A stretch of 51,003 bases of DNA from Bacteroidales bacterium. GTDB taxonomy: Bacteria; Bacteroidota; Bacteroidia; Bacteroidales; Paludibacteraceae. The position numbers and the translations under genes were made by a program. Position 1 is the stretch's first letter, and every line of letters starts with the position of its first letter. The DNA lies in the NCBI GenBank assembly GCA_900769555.1, contig CAAGHA010000072.1:1-51003 (forward strand). Reading direction: 5' to 3'. Below the pieces are notes generated by a model. The model was given only the letters and a program-made list of their open reading frames with translations, did not search any database and was not told where the DNA came from. Shown here in pieces: positions 34,655 to 44,500 of the stretch.

Positions 34655-37195
34655 TTATCCCCCACACTTAGAAAATCCACAATTGGTACAAATCAAACAA
34701 CCTTCCTGGTAACGAATTGTCTTTTGACCGCACTTTTCACAAGTTAATCCTTTGGCTACCGTCCCGTTAGGAATATATTTCTTCAACGCACGTTCAACAC
34801 CATTTTTCCAGTTATTGATTGTTTCACTATTCAACTGCAAGTCTGAAACCAACTTTGTCACTTGATCCAACGGCATTCCATAACGCAACACTCCCGAAAT
34901 CAACTTTGCATAATTCCAATATTCCGGATCAAACTTATACGAAAGTCCCTCGATTGTTGTCTTATACCCTCTTCTATTAGAGTATTGAAAATCATATCGA
35001 CTCTTTCCTGTCTCTTCATCAATATTACGTATTATCTTACCTTTTTCTACCGTTTTAGGAATCAACAAACCATCCTCATCATCAGCTAAACCTGTAAAAA
35101 TTTCGTATGGACGACCATTCAATAATCCTACAAACGCAATCCATTTTTCTTTATTATTTTGAAAACGAACAACATCAGCATCCAACTCTTTAGGGCGTTC
35201 AATCACTTGAAAAGCAAGTTCTTCTTTAGGTTTGGAAGTAGATTTTGCAGAAACCAACACCCCGGATCGAGACCCATCACGATAAACAGTCACCCCCTTA
35301 CAGCCGCAACGCCATGCCTCTGCATACAACTCTCCGATTAACGTCTCGGAAGTATCTTCCGGCACATTGATTGTTACACTAATAGAGTGATCCACCCATT
35401 TTTGAATACGCCCTTGCATTCGCACTTTCTCCATCCAATCAACATCCTGAGCCGTAGCCTTATAATAAGGAGATTTCAGAACCAACTTATCCAACTCGTC
35501 TTGCGTATATTTTTTATCAACATCATATCCATTCACCTTCATCCATGTTAAGAATTTATGATGGAATACGATGTATTCTTCAAACGAATCACCCATCTCG
35601 TCAACATAATCTACATGAACATCAGCATCATTCGGATTTACCTTTCGACGACGCTTATAAACAGGCATAAATACCGGTTCGATACCGGAAGTTGTCTGAG
35701 TCATCAAACTAGTTGTACCGGTTGGAGCAATTGTCAAACATGCGATATTTCGTCTTCCGTACGTTACCATATCATCATACAAAGAAGAATCCACCTCTTT
35801 CAATCTCAATATAAATGGATTTTTAGCCTCCCTTTTTGCATTAAAAATTTCAAAAGCACCACGCTCTTTAGCCATAAAGACAGAAGAACGATAAGCCTCA
35901 ACAGCCAAAGTCTTATGAACTTGCTCAGAAAAATAGATTGCTTCAGGAGTTCCATAAGTCAATCCAACAGCCGCCAACATATCACCTTCCGCAGTCGTTC
36001 CAACTCCTGTCCTACGCCCCTTTGCACTCTTCTCCTTGATTTTACGCCACAAATCCAATTCTGTTTTCTTGATCTCATCATCCTCTGGATCCGTTTCAAT
36101 TTTAGCCAAAATCTTATCAATCATCTCCAACTCCAAATCGATGATGTCATCCATAATTCGTTGCGCCTTTCTCACATGCTCACGGAACAACGGATAATCA
36201 AATTCAGCTTCACGAGTAAAAGGATTTTTTACATAAGAATATAGATTGATAGCTAACAATCGACAACTATCATATGGACACAACGGAATCTCACCACAAG
36301 GATTGGTTGAAACCGTTCTAAAGCCCAAATCGGCATAACAATCAGGAACTGACTCACTCAAAATTGTATCCCAAAACAAAACTCCCGGCTCTGCTGATTT
36401 CCATGCATTATGGACTATTTTTCGCCATAAAACAGAGGCCGAGATCTCTTTTCTTACAATAGGATTTTCTGCATCAATAGGATATTGTTGAACATAAGGC
36501 TTATCATCTAATGCAGCCTTCATAAATTCATCGTCAATTTTTACAGAAACATTCGCCCCCGTCACCTTTCCTTCCACCATTTTAGCATCTATAAACGATT
36601 CTGAATCCGGGTGCTTAATGGAAACACTTAACATCAATGCACCTCGACGACCATCCTGAGCTACCTCTCTTGTCGAATTCGAATACCTCTCCATAAACGG
36701 AACCAATCCGGTAGAAGTCAATGCAGAATTTTTTACCGGAGAACCTTTAGGACGAATCTGAGACAAATCATGCCCCACTCCTCCCCTACGTTTCATCAAT
36801 TGAACTTGTTCCTCATCCAATTTGATAATTGCACCATAAGAATCAGCATTCCCATCGACTCCTATCACAAAGCAATTTGAGAGCGATGCCACTTGAAACT
36901 TATTTCCAATCCCGGACATCGGGCTTCCTTGAGGAACAATATAAGTAAAATTCTTAAACAAATCGAACAATTCCTGCGCAGACATTGGATTCTCATACTT
37001 CGCTTCAATGCGAGCAACCTCATTTGCCAAACGCCAATGCATATCATCCGGAGTTTTTTCATAAATATTACCAAAAGAATCTTTAAGAGCATATTTATTA
37101 ACCCAAACACGAGCAGCTAACTCATCTCCTTTAAAATATTCTAAGGAAGCCTCATATGCTTCTTCATGCGTATATACATTGATTTTCTGTTCCAT
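34655..37195 (-). CDS. nrdJ: Adenosylcobalamin-dependent (class II) ribonucleoside-diphosphate reductase
   Basis: 846 aa. It makes deoxyribonucleotides using a radical generated from vitamin B12 coenzyme and works with or without oxygen. The barrel shows the SLSNCFVIG region, STNPCGEIPL (the NxCxE active-site motif), and the TIAPTGTTSLM block. The C-terminus has a Cys-rich zinc-ribbon-like tail (CEKCGQ, CLICTNCGFSKCGG) typical of the NrdJ/NrdZ group, which probably takes part in disulfide reduction. Single gene. No cobalamin riboswitch is recognisable upstream. Dependence on B12 links it in function to the BtuB/BtuG-like genes at 3479-6524. Confidence 0.94.
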   Translation of the reverse strand: MEQKINVYTHEEAYEASLEYFKGDELAARVWVNKYALKDSFGNIYEKTPDDMHWRLANEVARIEAKYENPMSAQELFDLFKNFTYIVPQGSPMSGIGNKFQVASLSNCFVIGVDGNADSYGAIIKLDEEQVQLMKRRGGVGHDLSQIRPKGSPVKNSALTSTGLVPFMERYSNSTREVAQDGRRGALMLSVSIKHPDSESFIDAKMVEGKVTGANVSVKIDDEFMKAALDDKPYVQQYPIDAENPIVRKEISASVLWRKIVHNAWKSAEPGVLFWDTILSESVPDCYADLGFRTVSTNPCGEIPLCPYDSCRLLAINLYSYVKNPFTREAEFDYPLFREHVRKAQRIMDDIIDLELEMIDKILAKIETDPEDDEIKKTELDLWRKIKEKSAKGRRTGVGTTAEGDMLAAVGLTYGTPEAIYFSEQVHKTLAVEAYRSSVFMAKERGAFEIFNAKREAKNPFILRLKEVDSSLYDDMVTYGRRNIACLTIAPTGTTSLMTQTTSGIEPVFMPVYKRRRKVNPNDADVHVDYVDEMGDSFEEYIVFHHKFLTWMKVNGYDVDKKYTQDELDKLVLKSPYYKATAQDVDWMEKVRMQGRIQKWVDHSISVTINVPEDTSETLIGELYAEAWRCGCKGVTVYRDGSRSGVLVSAKSTSKPKEELAFQVIERPKELDADVVRFQNNKEKWIAFVGLLNGRPYEIFTGLADDEDGLLIPKTVEKGKIIRNIDEETGKSRYDFQYSNRRGYKTTIEGLSYKFDPEYWNYAKLISGVLRYGMPLDQVTKLVSDLQLNSETINNWKNGVERALKKYIPNGTVAKGLTCEKCGQKTIRYQEGCLICTNCGFSKCGG

Positions 37196-37702
37196 TTACT
37201 ACTTTAAATTTTACTAAAGAAACTATCAAATTATTTTGGATGCAAGTTTATAACACTTTTAATAAAGTTCAAATTTTTTTAAGAAATAGTTATTAACAAT
37301 TAATAAAAGTTTTCCGTTTAAAATACCCATTTAATTAATTATCAAAATGTTAACTTTTGAAAATTTTAGAAAAGTTTTCCAAAACAGAAAACTTTAATAT
37401 AAAATTTCAATAAAATATATCCCAAATCAGAAAGCTTCAAAGCAACAAAAACAGATGTAAGTTTCCTCAATAATTAAACAATAACCTTTTATTTCTGCGA
37501 CAGAGTTACCTATAATGACTATTTTTTTCTAAAAAAATATTGATCGAATGTTCTAAATTGGGAAATTTTAGAGTTTAAAATCAAATTCGGGTGAAACAGA
37601 TTGAATACGCAATTAAAAAAAAGCATGTCCGTTTATAATCGTATAAACATAACCAATCGACTTTATTCAAGAATAGCAAAAAAATTAATTATCAAAAAAA
37701 CA
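37196..37702. other. AT-rich divergent intergenic region
   Basis: About 500 bases between nrdJ and the pnp promoter. No gene, tRNA or known riboswitch is seen. The motif AAAAGTTTTCC occurs twice (near 37305 and 37370) and GAAAACTTT once in the opposite sense. I see no classical DnaA boxes. Confidence 0.5.
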
Positions 37703-37732
37703 TTGATTATGAAAGATATTTTCTTATTTTTG
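37703..37732 (+). promoter_or_regulatory. pnp promoter
   Basis: TTG at 37703-37705 and TATTTTTG at 37725-37732 are separated by 19 bases, matching the Bacteroidota consensus, 42 bases before the pnp ATG. Confidence 0.6.
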
Positions 37733-37774
37733 TGAAATTTTAGATGTAAAAAAGACGAAAAAAAAGAAAAAGAA

Positions 37775-39919
37775 ATGATGAATGTAGTAACAAAGACGAT
37801 CGCATTGCCTGATGGAAGAACCATTACGATCGAAACCGGGAAATTAGCAAAACAGGCTGACGGTTCAGTAGTAGTACGTATGGGCAATACAATGTTGTTG
37901 GCTACAGTATGTTCAGCAAAGGACGCAGTTCCCGGAACAGACTTTATGCCATTAACAGTTGAGTACAAAGAGAAGTTTGGCGCATACGGACGATATCCAG
38001 GTGGCTTTACTAAAAGGGAAGGAAAAGCTTCCGATTATGAGATTTTAACGGCTCGTTTGATTGACCGTGCTTTAAGACCGTTATTCCCTGATGATTTCCA
38101 TGCGGAAACATTTGTTACGGTGAATATGATTTCTGCCGATGGTATAGATCAACCGGATGCATTGGCCGGATTGGCTGCATCTGCTGCCTTAGCAGTTTCA
38201 GACATTCCATTTAACGGACCAATATCAGAAGTTCGAGTAGCTCGTATCAATGGAGAATTTGTAATTAATCCAACGTTCGAGCAATTGGAAAAGGCTGATA
38301 TGGATTTGATGGTAGGAGCAACCTATGAAAACATCATGATGGTGGAGGGTGAGATGGATGAAGTTTCTGAGCAAGATTTATTGAACGCATTAAAAGCTGC
38401 ACACGAAGCTATCAAGCCTCATTGTATCGCACAAAAAGAGTTGATGGAAGAGGTTGGCAAAACCGTTAAAAGAGCTTATTGCCACGAGGAAAACGACGAA
38501 GAGTTAGAGAAAGATATTTGGGCAAAATGTTATGACAAAGCTTATACTTTGGCTACATCTGCCAATACAGATAAGCATGATCGTGCTGAAAAATTTGAAG
38601 CTGTTAAAGAGGAATACATTGCATCTTTGAATTTGACAGAAGAGGAATTGGCAGAAAAAGTTGCGTTAATCGACCGCTACTATCATGCAGTTGAAAAAGA
38701 GGCTATGCGCCGTTCTATTTTGGACGAAGGGAAACGTTTGGATGGTCGTTCAACAACCGAAATTCGTCCGATTTGGTGCGAAGTAGGTTATCTACCCGGC
38801 CCTCACGGTTCAGCCATCTTTACTCGCGGTGAGACTCAATCTTTAACAACTTGTACATTAGGTACAAAACAAGACGAAAAATTGATTGACGAGGTGCTTG
38901 TTCACGCAAAAGAACGTTTCTTATTGCACTACAACTTCCCTCCATTCTCAACAGGAGAAGCGAAAGCTCAAAGAGGTGTTGGTCGTCGTGAAATCGGACA
39001 CGGACACTTGGCTTTGCGTGCATTGAAGAGAATGATTCCGTCTGACTACCCATATTGCGTCAGAGTTGTATCAGATATTATGGAATCAAATGGTTCTTCT
39101 TCAATGGCAACAGTCTGTGCCGGAACACTTGCGATGATGGATGCCGGAGTTAAGATTAAAAAGCCTGTTTCCGGTATTGCCATGGGATTGATTACTGATA
39201 AAGGAAATGTAAAATATTCTGTTCTTTCTGATATTTTGGGTGATGAAGACCACTTAGGAGATATGGACTTCAAGGTTACCGGAACAAAAGATGGTATCAC
39301 AGCAACTCAAATGGACATCAAAGTAGATGGTTTATCTTACGAAATTCTAGAGAAAGCATTAAATCAAGCAAAAGAGGGTCGTCTTCACATTTTAGGAAAG
39401 ATTACAGAGACAATTGCTGAGCCTCGTGAAGATCTTAAGCCACATGCTCCACGCATCGTTGCATTTGATGTTCCAAAAGATATGATTGGAGCAATCATTG
39501 GTCCTGGTGGAAAAATCATTCAAGAGATTCAAGAGAAATCCGGAGCAACAATTTCTATCGAAGAGATTGATGGCAAGGGTCGTGTTGAAATTGCTGCAAC
39601 CAACAAAGAATCTTTGGATATGGCAGTTTCTCGAGTTAAAGCCATTGTTGCTGTTCCTGAGGTTGGAGAGGTTTATGATGCAAAAGTAAAATCCATCATG
39701 CCGTATGGTGCATTTGTTGAATTTATGCCTGGCAAAGAGGGATTGTTACACATCTCTGAAATTGCATGGAAACGCATCGAAAAGATGGAAGATACCGGCA
39801 TGAAAGAGGGTGATACCGTAACTGTTAAGTTATTGGACATCGATGCTAAAAGTGGAAAATTCAAACTTTCACATAAAGCATTGCTTCCAAAACCTCAAAA
39901 AGAAGAAACTGAAAAATAA
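37775..39919 (+). CDS. pnp: Polyribonucleotide nucleotidyltransferase (PNPase)
   Basis: 714 aa. A 3'-to-5' phosphorolytic exoribonuclease, trimeric, central to mRNA decay. Two RNase PH domains are visible (the first with KREGKASDYEILTARLIDRA, the second with LPGPHGSAIFTRGETQSL and MESNGSSSMATVCAG), separated by an alpha-helical linker. A KH domain (IGAIIGPGGKIIQEI, about 571-585) and a C-terminal S1 domain (MPYGAFVEFMPGKEGLLHIS) follow. Start at 37775 (ATGATG), with the second ATG as an alternative. Length is normal. Confidence 0.97.
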   Translation: MMNVVTKTIALPDGRTITIETGKLAKQADGSVVVRMGNTMLLATVCSAKDAVPGTDFMPLTVEYKEKFGAYGRYPGGFTKREGKASDYEILTARLIDRALRPLFPDDFHAETFVTVNMISADGIDQPDALAGLAASAALAVSDIPFNGPISEVRVARINGEFVINPTFEQLEKADMDLMVGATYENIMMVEGEMDEVSEQDLLNALKAAHEAIKPHCIAQKELMEEVGKTVKRAYCHEENDEELEKDIWAKCYDKAYTLATSANTDKHDRAEKFEAVKEEYIASLNLTEEELAEKVALIDRYYHAVEKEAMRRSILDEGKRLDGRSTTEIRPIWCEVGYLPGPHGSAIFTRGETQSLTTCTLGTKQDEKLIDEVLVHAKERFLLHYNFPPFSTGEAKAQRGVGRREIGHGHLALRALKRMIPSDYPYCVRVVSDIMESNGSSSMATVCAGTLAMMDAGVKIKKPVSGIAMGLITDKGNVKYSVLSDILGDEDHLGDMDFKVTGTKDGITATQMDIKVDGLSYEILEKALNQAKEGRLHILGKITETIAEPREDLKPHAPRIVAFDVPKDMIGAIIGPGGKIIQEIQEKSGATISIEEIDGKGRVEIAATNKESLDMAVSRVKAIVAVPEVGEVYDAKVKSIMPYGAFVEFMPGKEGLLHISEIAWKRIEKMEDTGMKEGDTVTVKLLDIDAKSGKFKLSHKALLPKPQKEETEK

Positions 39920-39941
39920 GGTTTAACCTTTTAAATAACAG

Positions 39942-39975
39942 AAGGACGTATCAAAAATGGTACGTCCTTTTTTTT
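39942..39975 (+). terminator. pnp terminator
   Basis: AAGGACGTA (39942-39950) pairs with TACGTCCTT (39961-39969), followed by T8. A textbook intrinsic terminator. Confidence 0.85.
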
Positions 39976-39981
39976 GCGAGA

Positions 39982-40015
39982 AATCTCCACGAAATGAATT
40001 TACAGAACCTACCTT
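39982..40015 (-). repeat. Solo terminus of repeat B (B3)
   Basis: In reverse complement this reads AGGTAGGTTCTGTAAATTCA followed by TTTCGTGGAGATTT, nearly the same as the left end of B1 (1247-1285). The rest of the element is absent. It sits between the pnp terminator and the 3' end of hsdR, at the edge of the restriction island. Confidence 0.5.
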
Positions 40016-40054
40016 AAACAACTTCCAAACCAAAGAGGTCAATAACAGCCTTGT

Positions 40055-43000
40055 CTATGCCATCATTCCATATCGTTGATAGACATAATTATAAACTGTA
40101 TCTTTATAATAGTTAATACTCTCATCTGAATAGCTTTCGGGAAGTTCGCGCCATAATATATCGCGAATAGCGATAATTATGGTGGCTTTTGTTTCCCGCT
40201 TATCAAACGGATGATCCATCGTTTCTAATAAGCCTTTGATTTTAGTCAGCAAATCAACAGCCACCTTTTTTAGTTTTCTAATATCTTCTTTTGAAAGATC
40301 ATCTTTCATTAGTAAATCGTACATCGAAAGTTGTTCGTCGTTCTCAAACCCTTCTCGAACATAGCGTTTCTCCTCTTCGGTCAACTTGGTGGAGAGTTGC
40401 ATCAAATCGTCAAAAGTCTGTTCAATATTCACCCGATTTTGTTCTTGGTTATATTCTCTGATAATCTCTTGGTATTTCTCATAGAAATTGATACGAGAAG
40501 GATTCTGCGCTAACATCTGCGCAATACGTTCTTGTAACAACTCTTGAATATCTTTCAATATCAAATTTTTCTCTTTGCTCTTGGCAAACTCACGTCTGAG
40601 CAAATCGAAATCAATACCACTAATATCGAAACGACGGTTTGCATCCGGTTCTGCCACCATGTCAGCATCTATTTGCAGATGTTCGTTTACAATATCATTG
40701 ATAGCAACGCTCAAGTCCGTAATATCTGCATGCTTCCGTTTTTTCTGCAATTCCTTGTAGATGGCTTCTATGGCATCTTTATGTCGCTTCATTTCCGTGG
40801 TTATGTCTTCGCGGTCCAGGTACTTCCAAAGCGTCAACAATGTAGTTGCAAATGTGCAATACGTCTTCCTGATTTCTGCAGTTGCACACATGGCATTGGC
40901 GGCTTCTTTCAACAAACACAGTTTATCGAAATTATCTGCTTCTATCAGATTCTCCAATTTAAATTCATGCTCATTCAAAAATGCAGTAGCCGCTGCTATC
41001 GTTTCATGAACATGTTTGATAAGTTCTTTTTTATCTATCGTCGGGTCATTCCCGCCTTCTCCTTCCGGATTTGCCGTATAGTCGGCCAATGCTTGACGAA
41101 GAGCTTTGACAATTCCTATATAATCAATAATTAACCCATTAGTCTTTCCTTCTGCCACACGGTTGGCACGAGCAATTGTTTGCATCAATGTATGCGCTTT
41201 CATCGGCTTGTCGATGTAGAGGCACGATAGTGTCTTCACATCAAAGCCTGTAAGCCACATGGCACAGACAAACACCACTCTCAGTTTATTATCTTTATCC
41301 TTGAATTCCTTGTCAAGTTCTCTCTTTTCCATCTTGGTGCGATGCGGAAGTATATCCAATCCCCATTTTTGGAAAGTCTGCACTTCATTTTGCTCTTGGG
41401 AAACCACCACCGCCATTTCCGTTTCCTGCATCCACTTTAGTTTGCGGTTCAATTCCTGTACTTCTTGTTGGGAAGTAGATTTTGCAATCTGTTTTTCCAA
41501 CGAATCTATTTCCTTCTGCCAATATTCTTGTACATATTCATACATCCTCACGCAAGTCACCTTGTTGTAACTCACCATCATGGCCTTGCCCGATGTCCAA
41601 AGATCAGTATAATGACGCACAAAGTCCTTTGCAACAACACGCAAGCGCTTCTTGGCGGTCAACAAATGTACCTCCTTCGCAAATTCTCTTTCCAGTTTAG
41701 CCAACTGCGAAGCATCCATATCTCCCGCTTGCTCCAATACAGTGGCAATCTCTTCATTGATTTCAGGATTCTGCAAATCTTGCAATCGTTCACCTCGGTT
41801 TTCGTAATACAAAGGAACTGTCGCCTTATCTTCTACAGCTCGTTTAAAGTCGTAGATACTTACATATCCACCAAACGTACGAGCCGTAATATTGTCATTG
41901 GAGAGCAACGGAGTGCCGGTAAAACCGATACGATTGGCCGTAGGCAACATGTGCATCAGATTATCAGCAAAGACACCATTCTGTGTACGGTGTGCCTCGT
42001 CACTGATTACCACAATGTCATGGTCGGGATAAATTGGTTCTGCATCCGGCCTATTGAATTTCTGTATCAGCGAGAAGATGAATGAAGGGTTTCCCTTCAG
42101 TTTGGTTATCAAGTCTTCTCCACTTTGGGCGATAAACTTAGAAGCCTTTACCTTACCCAGCATACCGCAATTTTCAAAGGTATCGCTTATCTGTTTGTTC
42201 AACTCCTCACGGTCGGTCAATACCACAATGGTGGGTGAGCCGGCAAACTTGCGGCGTATTTTCTGGGCAAGGAACAGCATGGAATAACTCTTTCCGCTAC
42301 CTTGTGTATGCCAGAATACTCCCAACTTTCCGTTTACATACTCACGATTTCTATACATTTCCACGGCTTGGTTTACGCCCAAATATTGGTGATTTCGCGA
42401 TAATATTTTAACCGTGTGCCCATCGGAGTGATCGTAAAGAATAAAGTTTTCCAGCAGATCTAAGAAGTTTTCCTTTTTGCAGATACCTCTCAACATGGTT
42501 GGCAGTTCAATGTTGCCGGCTTCCATCTCGTTCAGTCGTTTCCATTCATGGAAGAACTCCCACTTTGAATCGATGGTTCCAACACGGGCTTCAAGTCCGT
42601 TACTGAACATGATGAACGCATTGTGATAAAACAACTGCGGAATAGTATCTAAATAGTCACGATAATTCTTATTAAAGGCATCCACCACTTCCACATCATG
42701 GTTTTTCAGTTCCATAAACAGCAACGGAATACCATTGACAAAGCCAACGATGTCAGCTCTTCTTCGATACAGCGAACCATATACCCAAAGTTCGCGCACA
42801 CAGAGAAACTCGTTCTTCTCCGGCGAAGCAAAGTCTATTACCTTGGCTTTTACTTCCTCCGTTTCGCCATTCGGCTTGGTGCGGGTTACAGGTATGCCGT
42901 CCTTGATGTACTGATACTTCTGTTCGTTGATTTGCATCAGCGATTGGCTGCTCATGCGCTCTGTCATCCGCTCTACGGCTTCGGCCAACTGCTTGTCCGT

Positions 43001-43201
43001 CATCCACGGATTCAGTGCTTTCAAAGCCTTGCAGAAATGGCGTGTGAGCAACACTTCTTGATAGCTTTTTCTACCCAATGTACCAGTTTCGCCAAGCACT
43101 TCGGCATCCCATGCCATCACACCGGTCCAACCCAATTCGTTTTCCAACAAATCGGCTGCACTCTTTTGTATCAGTTGGTCTTCGCTGTAGTCTTTTGACA
43201 T
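40055..43201 (-). CDS. hsdR: Type I restriction enzyme, R subunit (HsdR)
   Basis: 1048 aa motor and nuclease subunit. The N-terminal PD-(D/E)XK nuclease is visible (RRRAD with Asp150, MELK with Glu164 and Lys166). The superfamily 2 helicase core has Walker A TQGSGKS (299-305) and the DEAH box ISDEAHR, plus later motifs IGFTGTPLL and QTIARANRV. The C-terminal helical part should contact HsdM/HsdS. Key residues look intact, so the enzyme should be active. It is the last gene of the hsd operon and starts 4 bases after the preceding fic stop. Its first 24 codons are duplicated at 44423-44496. Confidence 0.95.
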   Translation of the reverse strand: MSKDYSEDQLIQKSAADLLENELGWTGVMAWDAEVLGETGTLGRKSYQEVLLTRHFCKALKALNPWMTDKQLAEAVERMTERMSSQSLMQINEQKYQYIKDGIPVTRTKPNGETEEVKAKVIDFASPEKNEFLCVRELWVYGSLYRRRADIVGFVNGIPLLFMELKNHDVEVVDAFNKNYRDYLDTIPQLFYHNAFIMFSNGLEARVGTIDSKWEFFHEWKRLNEMEAGNIELPTMLRGICKKENFLDLLENFILYDHSDGHTVKILSRNHQYLGVNQAVEMYRNREYVNGKLGVFWHTQGSGKSYSMLFLAQKIRRKFAGSPTIVVLTDREELNKQISDTFENCGMLGKVKASKFIAQSGEDLITKLKGNPSFIFSLIQKFNRPDAEPIYPDHDIVVISDEAHRTQNGVFADNLMHMLPTANRIGFTGTPLLSNDNITARTFGGYVSIYDFKRAVEDKATVPLYYENRGERLQDLQNPEINEEIATVLEQAGDMDASQLAKLEREFAKEVHLLTAKKRLRVVAKDFVRHYTDLWTSGKAMMVSYNKVTCVRMYEYVQEYWQKEIDSLEKQIAKSTSQQEVQELNRKLKWMQETEMAVVVSQEQNEVQTFQKWGLDILPHRTKMEKRELDKEFKDKDNKLRVVFVCAMWLTGFDVKTLSCLYIDKPMKAHTLMQTIARANRVAEGKTNGLIIDYIGIVKALRQALADYTANPEGEGGNDPTIDKKELIKHVHETIAAATAFLNEHEFKLENLIEADNFDKLCLLKEAANAMCATAEIRKTYCTFATTLLTLWKYLDREDITTEMKRHKDAIEAIYKELQKKRKHADITDLSVAINDIVNEHLQIDADMVAEPDANRRFDISGIDFDLLRREFAKSKEKNLILKDIQELLQERIAQMLAQNPSRINFYEKYQEIIREYNQEQNRVNIEQTFDDLMQLSTKLTEEEKRYVREGFENDEQLSMYDLLMKDDLSKEDIRKLKKVAVDLLTKIKGLLETMDHPFDKRETKATIIIAIRDILWRELPESYSDESINYYKDTVYNYVYQRYGMMA

Positions 43202-43216
43202 AATATTACTTTATTT
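43128..43216 (-). repeat. Direct repeat, copy 1 (hsdR 5' end); copy 2 at 44423-44509
   Basis: The stretch covering the hsdR start codon, its first 24-25 codons and the last bases of the preceding fic gene recurs at 44423-44509. Over about 88 bases I count only a handful of mismatches (for example 43139 G to A, 43205 A to G, 43209 C to T). The two copies flank the intact fic gene at 43206-44369. Confidence 0.85.
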
Positions 43217-44369
43217 TAAGTTCATTATATAAAGCCAATCCTTTTATTGTCAACAAATATTTCTGTCGTGGATGACGAGGAGATTGGGGGTATAACAAGC
43301 GTATATATCCATTGTCGATGGCAGGATTAAGATAGAGACTCAATACATTCTTTCTATCCTTAAGTCCAAGGACGTCCATTATTTCTCTCACGGACAATTC
43401 TTTTTCACCAACCACAAGAATCAATTTCTGAATATTGATGTTGTCAGTGTTTAACTTGTCCTCTACTTGTGGGGTACTTGTGGGGTGCTTGTGGGGTGCT
43501 TGTCCTGCGCTTGCCTCGTCCTTCCACTCTTCAGGTGGATTTATCAACATATATCTGTTCTTCAGCTCATGGTTATCGTCCATCAATAGATTGCGGAAAA
43601 ATTTGTTCAAAAAGCTATAATCCTGATTGATTCCCTTTGCAACATTTTTGTAATTTGCCCTAACTAATGCGTTACGGAAATACCATGAATGTTGTTCGAA
43701 CATATCGTTGTTGCACTCAAAGCCTATAGACTTCAAATATTTTATGGAGAATACAGCTGTTGTTCGTGTATTACCCTCACAGAACGGATGCGTTTGCCAA
43801 ATACTTGAAACGAATTTAGCAAGGTGTTCTATGACTTCAGCCATTGAAAGACCTCTGTAATCGAACTGCTTTTCTTGTTCGATGTCGTAATCCAATGCCA
43901 TGCGCAAATCTTGCCATCTTCCATACATGATGGTATCGCCTTGCAACACCCATTCTTTCTTAGTAATGTCGTATGTACGCAGTTTGCCGGTATGTTTGAA
44001 TACACCTTCAAAGATGCCACGATGAATGGCCATAACACCTGCTGCGCTGAAAGTAAACGAAGGAGAACCTATGAGTTTGGCAATATTACCGGAAACTCTA
44101 TCTGCTTCAGACTTTTCTTCATCATCGGCATCATGTTGAGTCTTTGATATATAGTATTGCTTAATCTGTTCTCGAGCCTCGTCTATGGTTATTTCACCTT
44201 CGATGTGCTGACGAGCCGTCTGTTTCAGATACTCCGATACCTGCAAACCATCTACTGCTTGTAAACCAATGGCTACACGCCAAGCTTCAGCACGCTCACG
44301 TTTGTGTGGCTCGCTGGCTTTTTTATATTCGTCGAAATTGATATAGTTCTGTTCTTCGTTCATACACAT
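43206..44369 (-). CDS. Fic family protein (fic1) with VbhA-like segment and winged-helix tail
   Basis: 387 aa from the ATG at 44369; GTG 44372 and ATG 44363 are alternatives. The Fic core carries HPFCEGNTRT (194-203), fitting HPFx(D/E)GNxRxx, so AMP transfer to a target protein is predicted. Residues about 48-73 (TARQHIEGEITIDEAREQI) resemble the VbhA-type inhibitory antitoxin helix fused upstream, although the usual Ser of the (S/T)xxxEG motif is replaced. After the core, an 11-bp tandem repeat encodes APHKHPTSTPQ (291-301). A C-terminal winged helix (about 315-387) follows. It sits between a truncated hsdR copy and the real hsdR, so it looks like a guest gene in the restriction operon. Confidence 0.85.
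   Translation of the reverse strand: MCMNEEQNYINFDEYKKASEPHKRERAEAWRVAIGLQAVDGLQVSEYLKQTARQHIEGEITIDEAREQIKQYYISKTQHDADDEEKSEADRVSGNIAKLIGSPSFTFSAAGVMAIHRGIFEGVFKHTGKLRTYDITKKEWVLQGDTIMYGRWQDLRMALDYDIEQEKQFDYRGLSMAEVIEHLAKFVSSIWQTHPFCEGNTRTTAVFSIKYLKSIGFECNNDMFEQHSWYFRNALVRANYKNVAKGINQDYSFLNKFFRNLLMDDNHELKNRYMLINPPEEWKDEASAGQAPHKHPTSTPQVEDKLNTDNINIQKLILVVGEKELSVREIMDVLGLKDRKNVLSLYLNPAIDNGYIRLLYPQSPRHPRQKYLLTIKGLALYNELKIK
43465..43508 (-). repeat. 11-bp tandem repeat in fic1 coding sequence
   Basis: Plus strand: ACTTGTGGGGT, ACTTGTGGGGT, GCTTGTGGGGT and a degenerate fourth unit GCTTGTCCTGC. Eleven is not a multiple of three, so each gain or loss shifts the frame. Reading the sequence after the tract in the two other frames gives TAG at once in one, and TGA after seven codons in the other. 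Slippage would therefore delete the winged-helix tail while leaving the Fic core. Confidence 0.85.
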
Positions 44370-44425
44370 CACGGTTGTTTTATGCTTAAAACTTCTATTT
44401 CTTCACCCATTAACGATAGTTTCAA
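44369..44425 (-). pseudogene. Remnant of an hsdS 3' end
   Basis: Just upstream of fic1, one frame encodes LKLSLMGEEIEVLSIKQP and then TGA, which overlaps the fic1 start region. LMGEEIEV closely resembles the C-terminus of the intact HsdS (LMSGEIEV). The segment is joined directly to a truncated hsdR 5' copy. The simplest reading is that it is the tail of a second hsdS that once preceded fic1. The match is short. Confidence 0.5.
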
Positions 44426-44496
44426 CCCAATTCATTTTCCAACAAATCGGCTGCACTCTTTTGTATCAGTTGGTCTTCGCTGTAGTCTTTTGACAT
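44423..44496 (-). pseudogene. Truncated hsdR start (24 codons)
   Basis: Encodes MSKDYSEDQL...ENELG and then TGA, identical at protein level to HsdR residues 1-24. The match ends at the junction with the hsdS-like remnant. The copy lies 4 bases after the stop of the fic2 pseudogene, the same spacing as between fic1 and the intact hsdR. This suggests hsdR once directly followed fic2. Confidence 0.85.
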
Positions 44497-44500
44497 AATG

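Noticed and set aside
35558..36244. 228-codon plus-strand ORF
   Set aside because: Lies antisense inside nrdJ, whose catalytic motifs and full length are clear; the translated sequence is Ser/His/Arg/Ile-rich with no domain.
37196..37774. Cobalamin riboswitch or replication origin next to nrdJ
   Set aside because: The B12-box sequence and clustered DnaA boxes are not visible; only AT-rich sequence and a few short repeats.
40544..42085. Two long plus-strand ORFs (196 and 206 codons) in the hsdR region
   Set aside because: Antisense to intact hsdR helicase and nuclease sequence; Cys/Phe/Ser-rich composition typical of shadow frames.
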